6,006 nt of DNA, taken from Desulfobacterales bacterium (GTDB lineage: Bacteria; Desulfobacterota; Desulfobacteria; Desulfobacterales; C00003060). The position numbers and the translations under genes are program-made. Below are positions 1 through 5,645 of this stretch, piece after piece; the stretch's first letter is position 1; each line of letters begins with the position of its first letter. The DNA lies in contig JAUWXJ010000142.1 of NCBI GenBank assembly GCA_030616425.1, forward strand, positions 1 to 6,006. The letters run 5' to 3'. The notes under the pieces are model-generated. The model did no database searches. It was not told where the DNA came from and was given only the letters and a program-made list of their open reading frames with translations.

Positions 1-166
1 CCTCCTGGCTGCCATCAGTGCTACCATCGTCGATCAAAATCAGTTCAAATGGCCGTCCCATAGGCCGCATGGCATCCAGGATGCTTTCAATCAGCACCTG
101 GAGATTCGGCTCCTCATTGTAGATAGGGACGACTATAGAAATCTCCGGGGACAAGCCTGCATTCAT
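1..166 (-). CDS. Family 2 glycosyltransferase, DPM1/ArnC-like (N-terminal part, runs off the window)
   Basis: The first 55 residues are visible. They hold the nucleotide-binding start of a GT-A fold: the strand ISIVVPIYNEEPNL (about residues 9-22), a helix, then FELILIDDGSTDGSQ (about 40-54), whose acidic residues lie in the UDP/GDP-sugar-binding site of GT2 enzymes. This spacing is typical of polyprenyl-phosphate sugar synthases (dolichyl-phosphate mannose synthase, ArnC, GtrB), which move a sugar from a nucleotide donor to a lipid phosphate on the cytoplasmic face; that subgroup is inferred from the N-terminus and from the ArnT-like gene upstream. The ATG at 166-164 is chosen because AGAGG (177-173) lies six bases before it. 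A promoter candidate at 264-236 could give it separate transcription. The C-terminus, where membrane segments would distinguish the subgroups, is outside the window. Confidence 0.9.
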   Translation of the reverse strand, partial: MNAGLSPEISIVVPIYNEEPNLQVLIESILDAMRPMGRPFELILIDDGSTDGSQE

Positions 167-235
167 AGATGACCTCTTTTAAGTCTACTATTCCTAATCT
201 TTTTTTGGGAATCCTTTCTTGGTCTTGTTAGTGGA

Positions 236-264
236 TGTATAGTGAAAAAATGCCTGTGTGTAAA
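236..264 (-). promoter_or_regulatory. Candidate sigma70-type promoter for the GT2 gene
   Basis: On the minus strand TTTACA (264-259, five of six bases of the -35 consensus) is followed after exactly 17 bases by TATACA (241-236, four of six of the -10 consensus). Transcription would start near 229, giving a leader of about 63 bases before the GT2 start. It lies in the only sizeable gap (167-325) between this gene and the upstream operon, so the GT2 gene may be transcribed both by read-through and from here. No activator or operator site is recognised. The call rests on motif match alone. Confidence 0.4.
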
Positions 265-325
265 GGCCAAACATCTTCCCCTATTGCCTGCCCAAGGTTG
301 CATGCAGACATCAGCTCTGGTAGCC

Positions 326-955
326 TCAAGAAGGTGTCCGGCACTCTGAACGGCCATGACTTCTCATGCTACGGGCTCCCCGTATTAACCAGCAACCTAA
401 TATAACCCCTGAAATAAGCGCAAAAAAGGGATCAACAAGGTAGTCCCAGAGGTTTGGTGACTCCAGTAACTGCAAGTCATAGCCCAAGATACAGGCTATC
501 AGCACTATCCCGAAACGGTTTTTCGTGAATAGTAATATAACTGTAATAACCATCAGGAGCACAAAGAGCCAAGAAAAGCTCCAGCCAAACTCGTAAGGGT
601 CAAGCCTACCGAGCCCCAGTGCCATTGGATAGAGTGCAAGGCCTGCCGCTAGACCAAATATAGAGGAACTCAGAAATGCTTTCCTGTCAAGCAGTCTGAT
701 GCCTGCGGCGTTTTCCCAAGCCTTGCCGAACACCAGGGCTGTCAGGGAAATGCTGAAGTTGGCGTTTATACTGATTAGCCAACGGGCCAGGGGAAGCCCT
801 CCCAACGGGATGACCACGATGAGAGCCGAGAGAAAACCAAGGCCGAGTGTCGTCCGCCAGCCACCTACGTTTTTCCTGAAGAGGCCCACGATGGATTGTC
901 CTGCCACCATAACGAGCAAAAATGGGAAAAAAAATGAGAAGGCGAAGGTAATCAC
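326..955 (-). CDS. Six-segment integral membrane protein of unknown function
   Basis: A 209-residue, strongly hydrophobic protein that I do not recognise. From the chosen start, likely membrane segments are near residues 4-24, 37-58, 96-114, 126-143, 147-162 and 172-192, with a short basic tail. A hydrophobic/amphipathic stretch at about 60-80 could be a re-entrant or surface helix. A conspicuous motif, YPMALGLGRLDPYEFGW (109-125), lies in the loop between segments 3 and 4. The reading frame extends up to a TTG at 988, but I choose GTG at 955-953. It overlaps the TGA of the sialidase-like gene as GTGA, has AAGG seven bases before it, and begins directly with a membrane segment. That overlap implies translational coupling. 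Position between an ArnT-like enzyme and a polyprenyl-phosphate sugar synthase suggests a part in lipid-linked sugar transfer or flipping, but there is no family evidence for this. Confidence 0.8.
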   Translation of the reverse strand: MITFAFSFFFPFLLVMVAGQSIVGLFRKNVGGWRTTLGLGFLSALIVVIPLGGLPLARWLISINANFSISLTALVFGKAWENAAGIRLLDRKAFLSSSIFGLAAGLALYPMALGLGRLDPYEFGWSFSWLFVLLMVITVILLFTKNRFGIVLIACILGYDLQLLESPNLWDYLVDPFFALISGVILGCWLIRGARSMRSHGRSECRTPS

Positions 956-2121
956 TTTGAGGCCTTTTCTGTTTGGGCGTTGACCCAATTTTCATTAAAT
1001 ACCACATGCTTGATGCGTTTCCTGCGCCAAGTGTAGACGAGATGAATTCGGCCATCCAGGCTTCGTATCATATACGGGTAGGAAAACTCCTGTCCTGGGG
1101 TATTTTCAATTTCCGCAATCCGCCTCCAGTTAGCACCACTGTCATAGGAGATTGCTAGCCGCAGGTTCGCTCGGGCTTGCTTGCTATCGTTAAAGGCCAA
1201 CAAAATTCGACCTTTAGATAACAGCAAGGCATTAAGGGCAGAGTCAGGGTTTGGCAGTTCAAGGTTCTGTGGTTCAGGCCATGTGGCACCAGTGTCACCT
1301 GTAGCCGCCATTCCTATGAGTCTGTCATCCGAACAACTCCGATAAAAGGCCTTGGCAACGCGGGGTCCGCAAGCCACAACCGAGGGCTGGATAAAGGACC
1401 GGCCACCTGCCATTCTGGTTTTTCGAAAGGTAATTCTCTGATCCCCCTGTCCCGTCCGGATCCATAGTGTTTCTGGAAATTTCCCCAGGCACTCATGGTA
1501 GATTGGTATGAGAAAACCACCACCTCTCAAAGGCAGGGGATTATTTCTTACAAGTTCACTAACATTAAGAAAGGGACTGAGAGTTAGTCTTTGGCTTGCC
1601 GTCCATGTTGTCCCACCATCATGTGAAATTTTTGCATTAAGGGAACTACCAGACCATCCACCCACAGTGATTGTAACGTAAATTAGCCAAAGGCGGTCTT
1701 CGGAGTCGGCAAAAATGACCGAATTTCCGACCTTTTTAACAAATCTGTGCAGCTCTCTTGAGGCGGACTCTCTGTCCACAATTACCCTCGGTTTGCTCCA
1801 GGACATGGCTTCTCCAGAGGCACGCGTTGCTAAATATATGACCGCATCCCTGGCACCTTCTCTTGTACCTCCGTACCAACAAGCAACAAGGCTTCCGTCG
1901 GCCATCTCGCAGATTGAACCCACATGAACCATTCCTAACCCAGGATCGTGGCTGATGAACTCCCCTGCCATGTGCGGAGGATCATTGTCAGCCGGAGCTG
2001 ATGGTGAATAAACGGCAAATGTCACAGGCTCCTGATCAAGCGTGGAAAGCCAGCGCCACATGGGCCAGGCATGCAACAGGAAAGTTGCAAGAGATAGAAC
2101 TATAACAGTCCGTCTATCCAT
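952..2121 (-). CDS. Sialidase-like BNR/Asp-box beta-propeller protein, membrane-anchored or exported
   Basis: A 389-residue protein of the sialidase superfamily (BNR_2-type exo-alpha-sialidase-like). Three Asp-boxes (S/T-x-D-x-G-x-x-W) mark propeller blades: SHDGGTTW (166-173), TGDTGATW (274-281) and SYDSGANW (325-332). Also typical of this subgroup are the DGSLVACWYGGTREG segment (75-89) and the closing SYPYMIRSLDGRIHLVYTW segment (347-365). The classical FRIP motif of secreted bacterial sialidases is not seen, so hydrolysis of sialic acid should not be assumed; binding or cleavage of another acidic sugar is possible. Residues 5-24 form a hydrophobic signal or anchor after MDRR, placing the propeller in the periplasm. 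The ATG shares one base with the stop of the ArnT-like gene (TAATG) and has no strong Shine-Dalgarno site, so translation is probably coupled. Fold confidence is high; substrate is unknown. Confidence 0.88.
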   Translation of the reverse strand: MDRRTVIVLSLATFLLHAWPMWRWLSTLDQEPVTFAVYSPSAPADNDPPHMAGEFISHDPGLGMVHVGSICEMADGSLVACWYGGTREGARDAVIYLATRASGEAMSWSKPRVIVDRESASRELHRFVKKVGNSVIFADSEDRLWLIYVTITVGGWSGSSLNAKISHDGGTTWTASQRLTLSPFLNVSELVRNNPLPLRGGGFLIPIYHECLGKFPETLWIRTGQGDQRITFRKTRMAGGRSFIQPSVVACGPRVAKAFYRSCSDDRLIGMAATGDTGATWPEPQNLELPNPDSALNALLLSKGRILLAFNDSKQARANLRLAISYDSGANWRRIAEIENTPGQEFSYPYMIRSLDGRIHLVYTWRRKRIKHVVFNENWVNAQTEKASK

Positions 2122-3782
2122 TAGGTATTATTCTTAGGCTGTACGCGATAGTAAAGGATGCTGGGTCGCAGATTCGCCAGAGATCGCATTCTTATGGCCT
2201 TTTTCCAGTCATCGACGGTGGCATCCTCACGGGCAAAGCGTATCCATACCTGTCGCGAGTAAAAGGTCTTGAATTGGCCTGCCTTCTCGAAATAGATACC
2301 CAATCCCCTCGCCAGAGTCTCGAATCCCTCGGCATCAGTTTCCCTCATAAAAACAAAGCCGTCAAAATGTTTAAGCAAACGAATGTATTTCTCACCGCCT
2401 CCTACGATTTGAATGGCGCTACGTTTCAGGCGGATGGAGAGCATGGATGGCTGTGAGCTATTATAAGCAGCTACAGGAGACAGTCCCACGATTCTCTCAA
2501 GATTAGGTGGCATGGCGTTTATCCCCAGGGATGGATATAAACCGCCCATTATGAAAGCAAGTAATACTGCCACGGCACTAACGGCCATAAGCGCATCACT
2601 CTTGGCAAAGGTGATCCAGAGCATCAAGCCTACGAGAAACAAGCATATGAACCCTATAGACACCCCATGACCAAACCATATAAAAAACAGGCAGAACACT
2701 ACAGCAACCAATGCCATCAAAGACACGGATATGCGCAACAGAGTTTTCTTTAACAGCCCCTCAACCTCTTCAAGCCAGTTGGCACATAACACACATGCGG
2801 CAGGAATAATCGGCATCATATACCGACCGAAGGACTTCATGAAGAAGAAGGGGATAATGCTTCCCAGAAACCAAGCCACAAGCCAGAGATTCTTGCGGCC
2901 TGTGGCCTGCTGAGCATGGTGCACTGAACTTATCACCGCTGCGATCAACACTACCGACCAGGGAAAAACAAGGCCCAGCGCTCCGCCCAGGGTAGAAAAA
3001 AGGGAACCAAGGTGAATGATTCCGAAGCGTCTAGCAGCGATTTCCCCATCCACAACACTAAGGAAGTGCGGCCACAGATAGGCCATTATGAGAGGCCACG
3101 GAACACAGACCGCCAACAACAAAACGAACGCCCAGACTGCTTGTGGCCAATGCGAAAAAGCAAAATGCCATTTCCTGAACACAGACAATGCGCTGATTGC
3201 TGCTGCTCCAAAAAGAATAAACCCTAACGGACCCTTGACCAGAAATGAGAACCCCAGAGAAAAGGCTGATAACAAAATCCAGCCCGAGCGACCCGATTTT
3301 CCCCATCTGAGAGCAAAGTATACTGCCATGGATGTGAAAAAGGCGAGGGGAAGATCTAGCATGGCCCTGCGTCCCTCAACGGCAACCGCAATAGTGGCCA
3401 CGGTGATCAATCCCGCGAGCATGCCACTTTTCCTGAAAAGTGCCCGGTAGAAGAGGCAAGAGCACAGAGCAAGCCCTGCACCTGACAGCACCCCCCAGAT
3501 GCGTGCGGCAAATAGATTAATTCCGAGAAACTTGTAGCTTAATATAATTGCCCAATAGAGCAGAGGTGGCTTCCTAAGACGCGGCTCGCCATTCACCCAC
3601 GGCGTAAACCAAGTGCCGCGTTCCAGGGTTTCTATGGGCGTACGTAGAGAAAGCCAGTATTCGTCCTGTCCAGTAACGCTCGTCTCAGACCAGATGCAAG
3701 GTACCAGCAACAAGATACCCACAGCAAAGACAATCATTGGCTCATAATGGCCATGATATCTAATTCTCACTGACTGCCTCAT
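2121..3782 (-). CDS. ArnT/PMT-like membrane glycosyltransferase (GT83, GT-C fold)
   Basis: At 553 residues it matches the usual length of ArnT-type enzymes, which transfer a sugar from undecaprenyl phosphate to lipid A or another envelope acceptor on the periplasmic side. After the first membrane segment (about 15-32) comes the first periplasmic loop with TGQDEYW (37-43). Its acidic pair D40/E41 is at the expected catalytic position. It is followed by PWVNGEPRLRKPPLLYW (61-77), the characteristic KPPL...W signature. A second conserved acidic position is D143 in EGRRAMLDLPLAFF, and KGPLGFI lies at 183-189. KSFGRYMMPIIPA (316-328) resembles the conserved region before the last membrane segments. 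About a dozen hydrophobic segments are followed by a soluble C-terminal domain from about 425. The ATG has AGG six bases upstream. The actual sugar and acceptor cannot be read from sequence; the GT2 gene downstream is the likely donor-making partner. Confidence 0.92.
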   Translation of the reverse strand: MRQSVRIRYHGHYEPMIVFAVGILLLVPCIWSETSVTGQDEYWLSLRTPIETLERGTWFTPWVNGEPRLRKPPLLYWAIILSYKFLGINLFAARIWGVLSGAGLALCSCLFYRALFRKSGMLAGLITVATIAVAVEGRRAMLDLPLAFFTSMAVYFALRWGKSGRSGWILLSAFSLGFSFLVKGPLGFILFGAAAISALSVFRKWHFAFSHWPQAVWAFVLLLAVCVPWPLIMAYLWPHFLSVVDGEIAARRFGIIHLGSLFSTLGGALGLVFPWSVVLIAAVISSVHHAQQATGRKNLWLVAWFLGSIIPFFFMKSFGRYMMPIIPAACVLCANWLEEVEGLLKKTLLRISVSLMALVAVVFCLFFIWFGHGVSIGFICLFLVGLMLWITFAKSDALMAVSAVAVLLAFIMGGLYPSLGINAMPPNLERIVGLSPVAAYNSSQPSMLSIRLKRSAIQIVGGGEKYIRLLKHFDGFVFMRETDAEGFETLARGLGIYFEKAGQFKTFYSRQVWIRFAREDATVDDWKKAIRMRSLANLRPSILYYRVQPKNNT

Positions 3783-3825
3783 GTTTACCTGAATACCGGT
3801 GCTCTACTCCCCACCTCATCCGCCT

Positions 3826-4515
3826 CTAAGCCCTTCCCATAATTCTCAGGTACGTATCCTTGATCCAGCGTGACACCTTCTCGACCAGCGTCCTGTTGAA
3901 ATAGCCTCTGTCTTCGTCGGCGATACTTTCGTACTTGCCGTCGTACTTCAACTTCACCCAGGCATTGAAATCAAATTTCCTTGCAAGATTATAGAGATAG
4001 CGATTTAGCGGCGCAAAACCCGGTTTCTTGACCACTGCCACGCCAAAGTCGATCACACAGGGCCTCCGCCCCTCAACTACGAGAAGGTTGTCCTTTTTCT
4101 TGAGGTCGGTGTGCGCCACATCTGCCTTGTGCAGCTCTTTGATAATCTTCAACAAGGTTTCGAAGAACACGCCGCGATCTGTAATCCGAGCCCTTCGTAT
4201 CGGAACCCCGTCGATGAACTCAAGCACCAGGTAGCACCCATCGAGAAGGCCATAACAGCGCGGTACGCCGCTCACTCCAGAGAGCCTGGAATAGACCCTG
4301 TGCTCATTGCGCAACATGCCCCGCCGGATGAGTCTACCGAGCCCCCACCCTGTGGGCGCCTTGAGGATGAGACGCTGACCCTTGCCTTCATACAGATAGA
4401 CATGGCCCTGATAGCCGCGGCTAAGAATGTTCGACCCGGTTTTAACGCTCCTTCTGATCCACTGAAGGAGCTCACTTTCCGTTAGATTGTCTATATCTCT
4501 CAGCATCGGTGCCAT
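3826..4515 (-). CDS. Small protein kinase-like protein (Kdo/WaaP or RIO-type lipopolysaccharide kinase-like)
   Basis: A 229-residue single-domain protein with recognisable kinase landmarks in order: a loop resembling the glycine-rich loop, SRGYQGHVYLYEG (32-44); the lysine K52 in LILKAP; a candidate helix-C glutamate E71 in RNEHRVY; hinge LEFIDG (98-103); the catalytic stretch AHTDLKKKDNLLV (134-146) with H135, D137 and N143; and the metal-binding VIDFG (154-158, D156). It therefore looks catalytically intact. The Asp-to-Asn spacing is one residue longer than in HRDLKPEN-type kinases. Small kinases of this shape include enzymes that phosphorylate Kdo or heptose of the lipopolysaccharide core, which suits this operon, but a protein substrate is possible. 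No signal peptide is seen, so it should act in the cytoplasm. It starts seven bases after the methyltransferase-like gene. ATG 4515 is chosen; the ATG at 4506 is equally possible since neither has a clear ribosome-binding site. Confidence 0.82.
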   Translation of the reverse strand: MAPMLRDIDNLTESELLQWIRRSVKTGSNILSRGYQGHVYLYEGKGQRLILKAPTGWGLGRLIRRGMLRNEHRVYSRLSGVSGVPRCYGLLDGCYLVLEFIDGVPIRRARITDRGVFFETLLKIIKELHKADVAHTDLKKKDNLLVVEGRRPCVIDFGVAVVKKPGFAPLNRYLYNLARKFDFNAWVKLKYDGKYESIADEDRGYFNRTLVEKVSRWIKDTYLRIMGRA

Positions 4516-4522
4516 TGGGAAT

Positions 4523-5095
4523 TCAATGGAGCCCTAAGGATAGGAAGTACAGCCAAAACAGTAGGAACAGGGCAATGATAGGCTCGCCGTTTTGCCGCAG
4601 GCTTTGCCTGAACGACCAGTTGCCACGTTGCGTGAACTGATAGGAGATAAGGCGTGGAATAAGCGCCCGGGTTCCTTTGCGCCATTGCTCCCACTCCTTA
4701 TTAAACATGCGATGAAGTCTTTCATCTTCTCGACGTATGGCATGGGGATAAAAGGCAACCAAAATCCCTACCAACAGGGGCAGGCTCCACCATAAGGCGG
4801 AGGCAAGGGCAAACCCAAATCCCAATGTGATGTTACCTACATAGAGAGGATGCCTGACATAGGTGTAAGGCCCGTCAGTGGCAAGAACCTTGTTCTTCTT
4901 GATATGCCCCGATGCCCACAGTCGCACTGCAATACCCAGGACAACCAGCCCTCCACCAGTAGCCAACAACATTTTCTTTGGTTCGCCCGCAGTACTGACC
5001 AGGATGACAAAGGCAATGCCAAGGAATTGGCGGAAGCGTTCCCGGTGGTATCGGATATCGTGAAGAAATCGCTGTAACCCGAAAGTTATTGCCAT
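4523..5095 (-). CDS. Isoprenylcysteine carboxyl methyltransferase (ICMT)/PEMT-like membrane methyltransferase
   Basis: A 190-residue membrane protein with the signature of the ICMT/phospholipid methyltransferase superfamily: RLWASGHIKKNKVLATDGPYTYVRHPLYVGN (58-88), including the G-P-Y-x-x-V-R-H-P-x-Y core (75-85), then membrane segments (about 88-115). The E-D-E-R-L...F...W...W motif (123-138) and RALIPRL (143-149) follow. In characterised relatives these segments bind S-adenosylmethionine and the lipid-like acceptor at the membrane surface. Hydrophobic segments lie at about 22-35, 42-60, 88-115 and 172-188. Bacterial members act on varied or unknown substrates, so methylation of an isoprenylcysteine is not implied; a polyprenyl or glycolipid substrate would fit the neighbours. 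It is the first conventional gene of the operon, about 100 bases below a strong promoter. A purine-rich GAAGAGAA stretch precedes ATG 5095. The seven-base gap to the kinase gene indicates co-translation. Confidence 0.85.
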   Translation of the reverse strand: MAITFGLQRFLHDIRYHRERFRQFLGIAFVILVSTAGEPKKMLLATGGGLVVLGIAVRLWASGHIKKNKVLATDGPYTYVRHPLYVGNITLGFGFALASALWWSLPLLVGILVAFYPHAIRREDERLHRMFNKEWEQWRKGTRALIPRLISYQFTQRGNWSFRQSLRQNGEPIIALFLLFWLYFLSLGLH

Positions 5096-5099
5096 CGAT

Positions 5100-5195
5100 T
5101 CAATTCTCTTCGACCAATCTTATGAGCGGCTCTATTGCTATCCCCGGAGGGATCACGCATACTGGTTCAAGCGATACCAAGGATTTCCTTTTCAT
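5100..5195 (-). CDS. Possible 31-residue leader peptide ORF
   Basis: An ATG at 5195-5193 opens a frame that starts MKRKSLVSLEPVCVIPPG and stops with TGA at 5102-5100, four bases before the start of the methyltransferase-like gene and in a different frame. The A of this ATG is seven bases beyond the -10 box at 5207-5202, so the predicted transcript could begin with the start codon itself (a leaderless message). Translation ending so close to the next start could couple the two. There is no conserved family to support it and a 31-codon open stretch can arise by chance, so this is only a candidate. Confidence 0.2.
   Translation of the reverse strand: MKRKSLVSLEPVCVIPPGIAIEPLIRLVEEN
5140..5153 (-). 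promoter_or_regulatory. Small tetraloop hairpin in the operon leader
   Basis: In the minus-strand transcript AUCCC and GGGAU flank the loop UCCG. This is a five-base-pair stem closed by C-G around a UNCG-type tetraloop, a class known to be unusually stable. It lies midway in the predicted leader, about 45 bases before the methyltransferase-like start and inside the candidate leader ORF. No U-run follows, so it is not a terminator. It may stabilise the leader or be incidental. Confidence 0.3.
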
Positions 5196-5201
5196 AAGGC
5201 C

Positions 5202-5230
5202 AGCATAAGATAGAGGCACTTGTATGTCAA
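5202..5230 (-). promoter_or_regulatory. Sigma70-type promoter of the glycolipid/envelope operon
   Basis: On the minus strand a perfect -35 hexamer TTGACA (5230-5225) is followed after exactly 17 bases by TATGCT (5207-5202, four of six of the -10 consensus). The upstream sequence is AT-rich, as often seen before strong promoters. Predicted transcription starts near 5195 and leaves a leader of about 100 bases before the methyltransferase-like gene. No comparable site precedes the next four genes, which are packed with gaps of 43 bases or less, so this is the probable start of the whole operon. Confidence 0.6.
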
Positions 5231-5340
5231 TGGAAATGGAATTCCGGCATAGGAATCAAAAAAAGAAGCAATTCATTTAAAGGTCTTTATCTTGAATAAA
5301 AGAATCAATTTATGTAGTATACATCTCTTTTTATAGAGAA
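5231..5340. other. AT-rich non-coding spacer between promoter and palindrome
   Basis: The gene-free stretch 5096-5645 contains the leader, the promoter, this spacer and the nested palindrome, plus a short remnant (5617-5645) next to the permease stop. The spacer itself is AT-rich with short A and T runs on both strands. I see no ORF with a ribosome-binding site, no tRNA-like cloverleaf and no clear operator. It may act as an upstream AT-rich element for the promoter. Confidence 0.5.
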
Positions 5341-5616
5341 CAGAAATTTCCAAACTCCTTTTATATGCATATTTCTTATGTAGAGATCTCAATTTAATCA
5401 GGGCTGGGGATGTTTCTGAAAAGCAATATCTTAAAAAAGATACCACAGGACTTTGAAGTGGCCAAATATTTGGGCTTTACTCCTACGAGCCAATGGGAAT
5501 CACCTCCTAAACATTGTTAAACCTCAAATATTTGGCCACACTTTACTAAAATCAATAGATATTGCTTTGAGGAAATTTCCCCAGCCCTACTATGATATTG
5601 AGTTTGTAAATTTCTG
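5341..5616. repeat. Nested long inverted repeat, MITE-like or giant stem-loop
   Basis: Three pairs of inverted arms share one centre. The outer pair, 5341-5357 with 5600-5616, matches at 16 of 17 positions (CAGAAATTT-x-CAAACTC). The middle pair, 5400-5431 with 5557-5588, matches at 27 of 32 and begins AGGGCTGGGGA and ends AAAGCAATATCT. The inner pair, 5458-5479 with 5518-5539, matches at 20 of 22 (GTGGCCAAATATTTG core). A 38-base loop (5480-5517) separates the inner arms. The left arm carries about 33 extra bases between the outer and middle pairs. The element has no ORF of useful size, which fits a miniature inverted-repeat element or a remnant of an insertion sequence, or a structured RNA/bidirectional terminator between the permease and the operon. 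No convincing target-site duplication was found, so mobility is unproven. The inverted-repeat structure itself is certain. Confidence 0.8.
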
Positions 5617-5645
5617 ATAGTTTATTTTTGGAGTCGCCTCTCTGA

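Noticed and set aside
243..271. Possible terminator after the membrane protein gene (GCCT...AGGC followed by ATTTTTT on the minus strand)
   Set aside because: The stem has only four base pairs with an eight-base loop, which is too weak to call. The same bases are better explained as part of the promoter candidate.
163..357. A 64-residue minus-strand frame that overlaps the end of the membrane protein gene and whose stop overlaps the GT2 start as ATGA
   Set aside because: The overlap looks operon-like, but the frame has no ribosome-binding site, intrudes on the upstream gene, contains the promoter candidate and yields a low-complexity basic sequence with no recognisable pattern. The ATGA is probably chance.
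956..988. N-terminal extension of the six-segment membrane protein to a TTG start
   Set aside because: It would add eleven polar residues overlapping the sialidase-like gene by 37 bases. The GTG at 955 has a well-spaced AAGG and a GTGA overlap, so it is preferred.
3088..3450. 120-residue plus-strand frame inside the ArnT-like gene, and similar long antisense frames elsewhere
   Set aside because: It lies wholly antisense to a well-supported gene with conserved motifs and reads as a polar sequence without family features. It is a shadow frame.
4111..4485. 124-residue plus-strand frame antisense to the kinase-like gene
   Set aside because: The kinase motifs on the opposite strand are clear, and this frame has no recognisable domain or ribosome-binding context.
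5341..5616. CRISPR array or tRNA cluster in the gene-free region
   Set aside because: Repeats here are inverted arms sharing one centre, not regularly spaced direct repeats, and no cloverleaf could be drawn.
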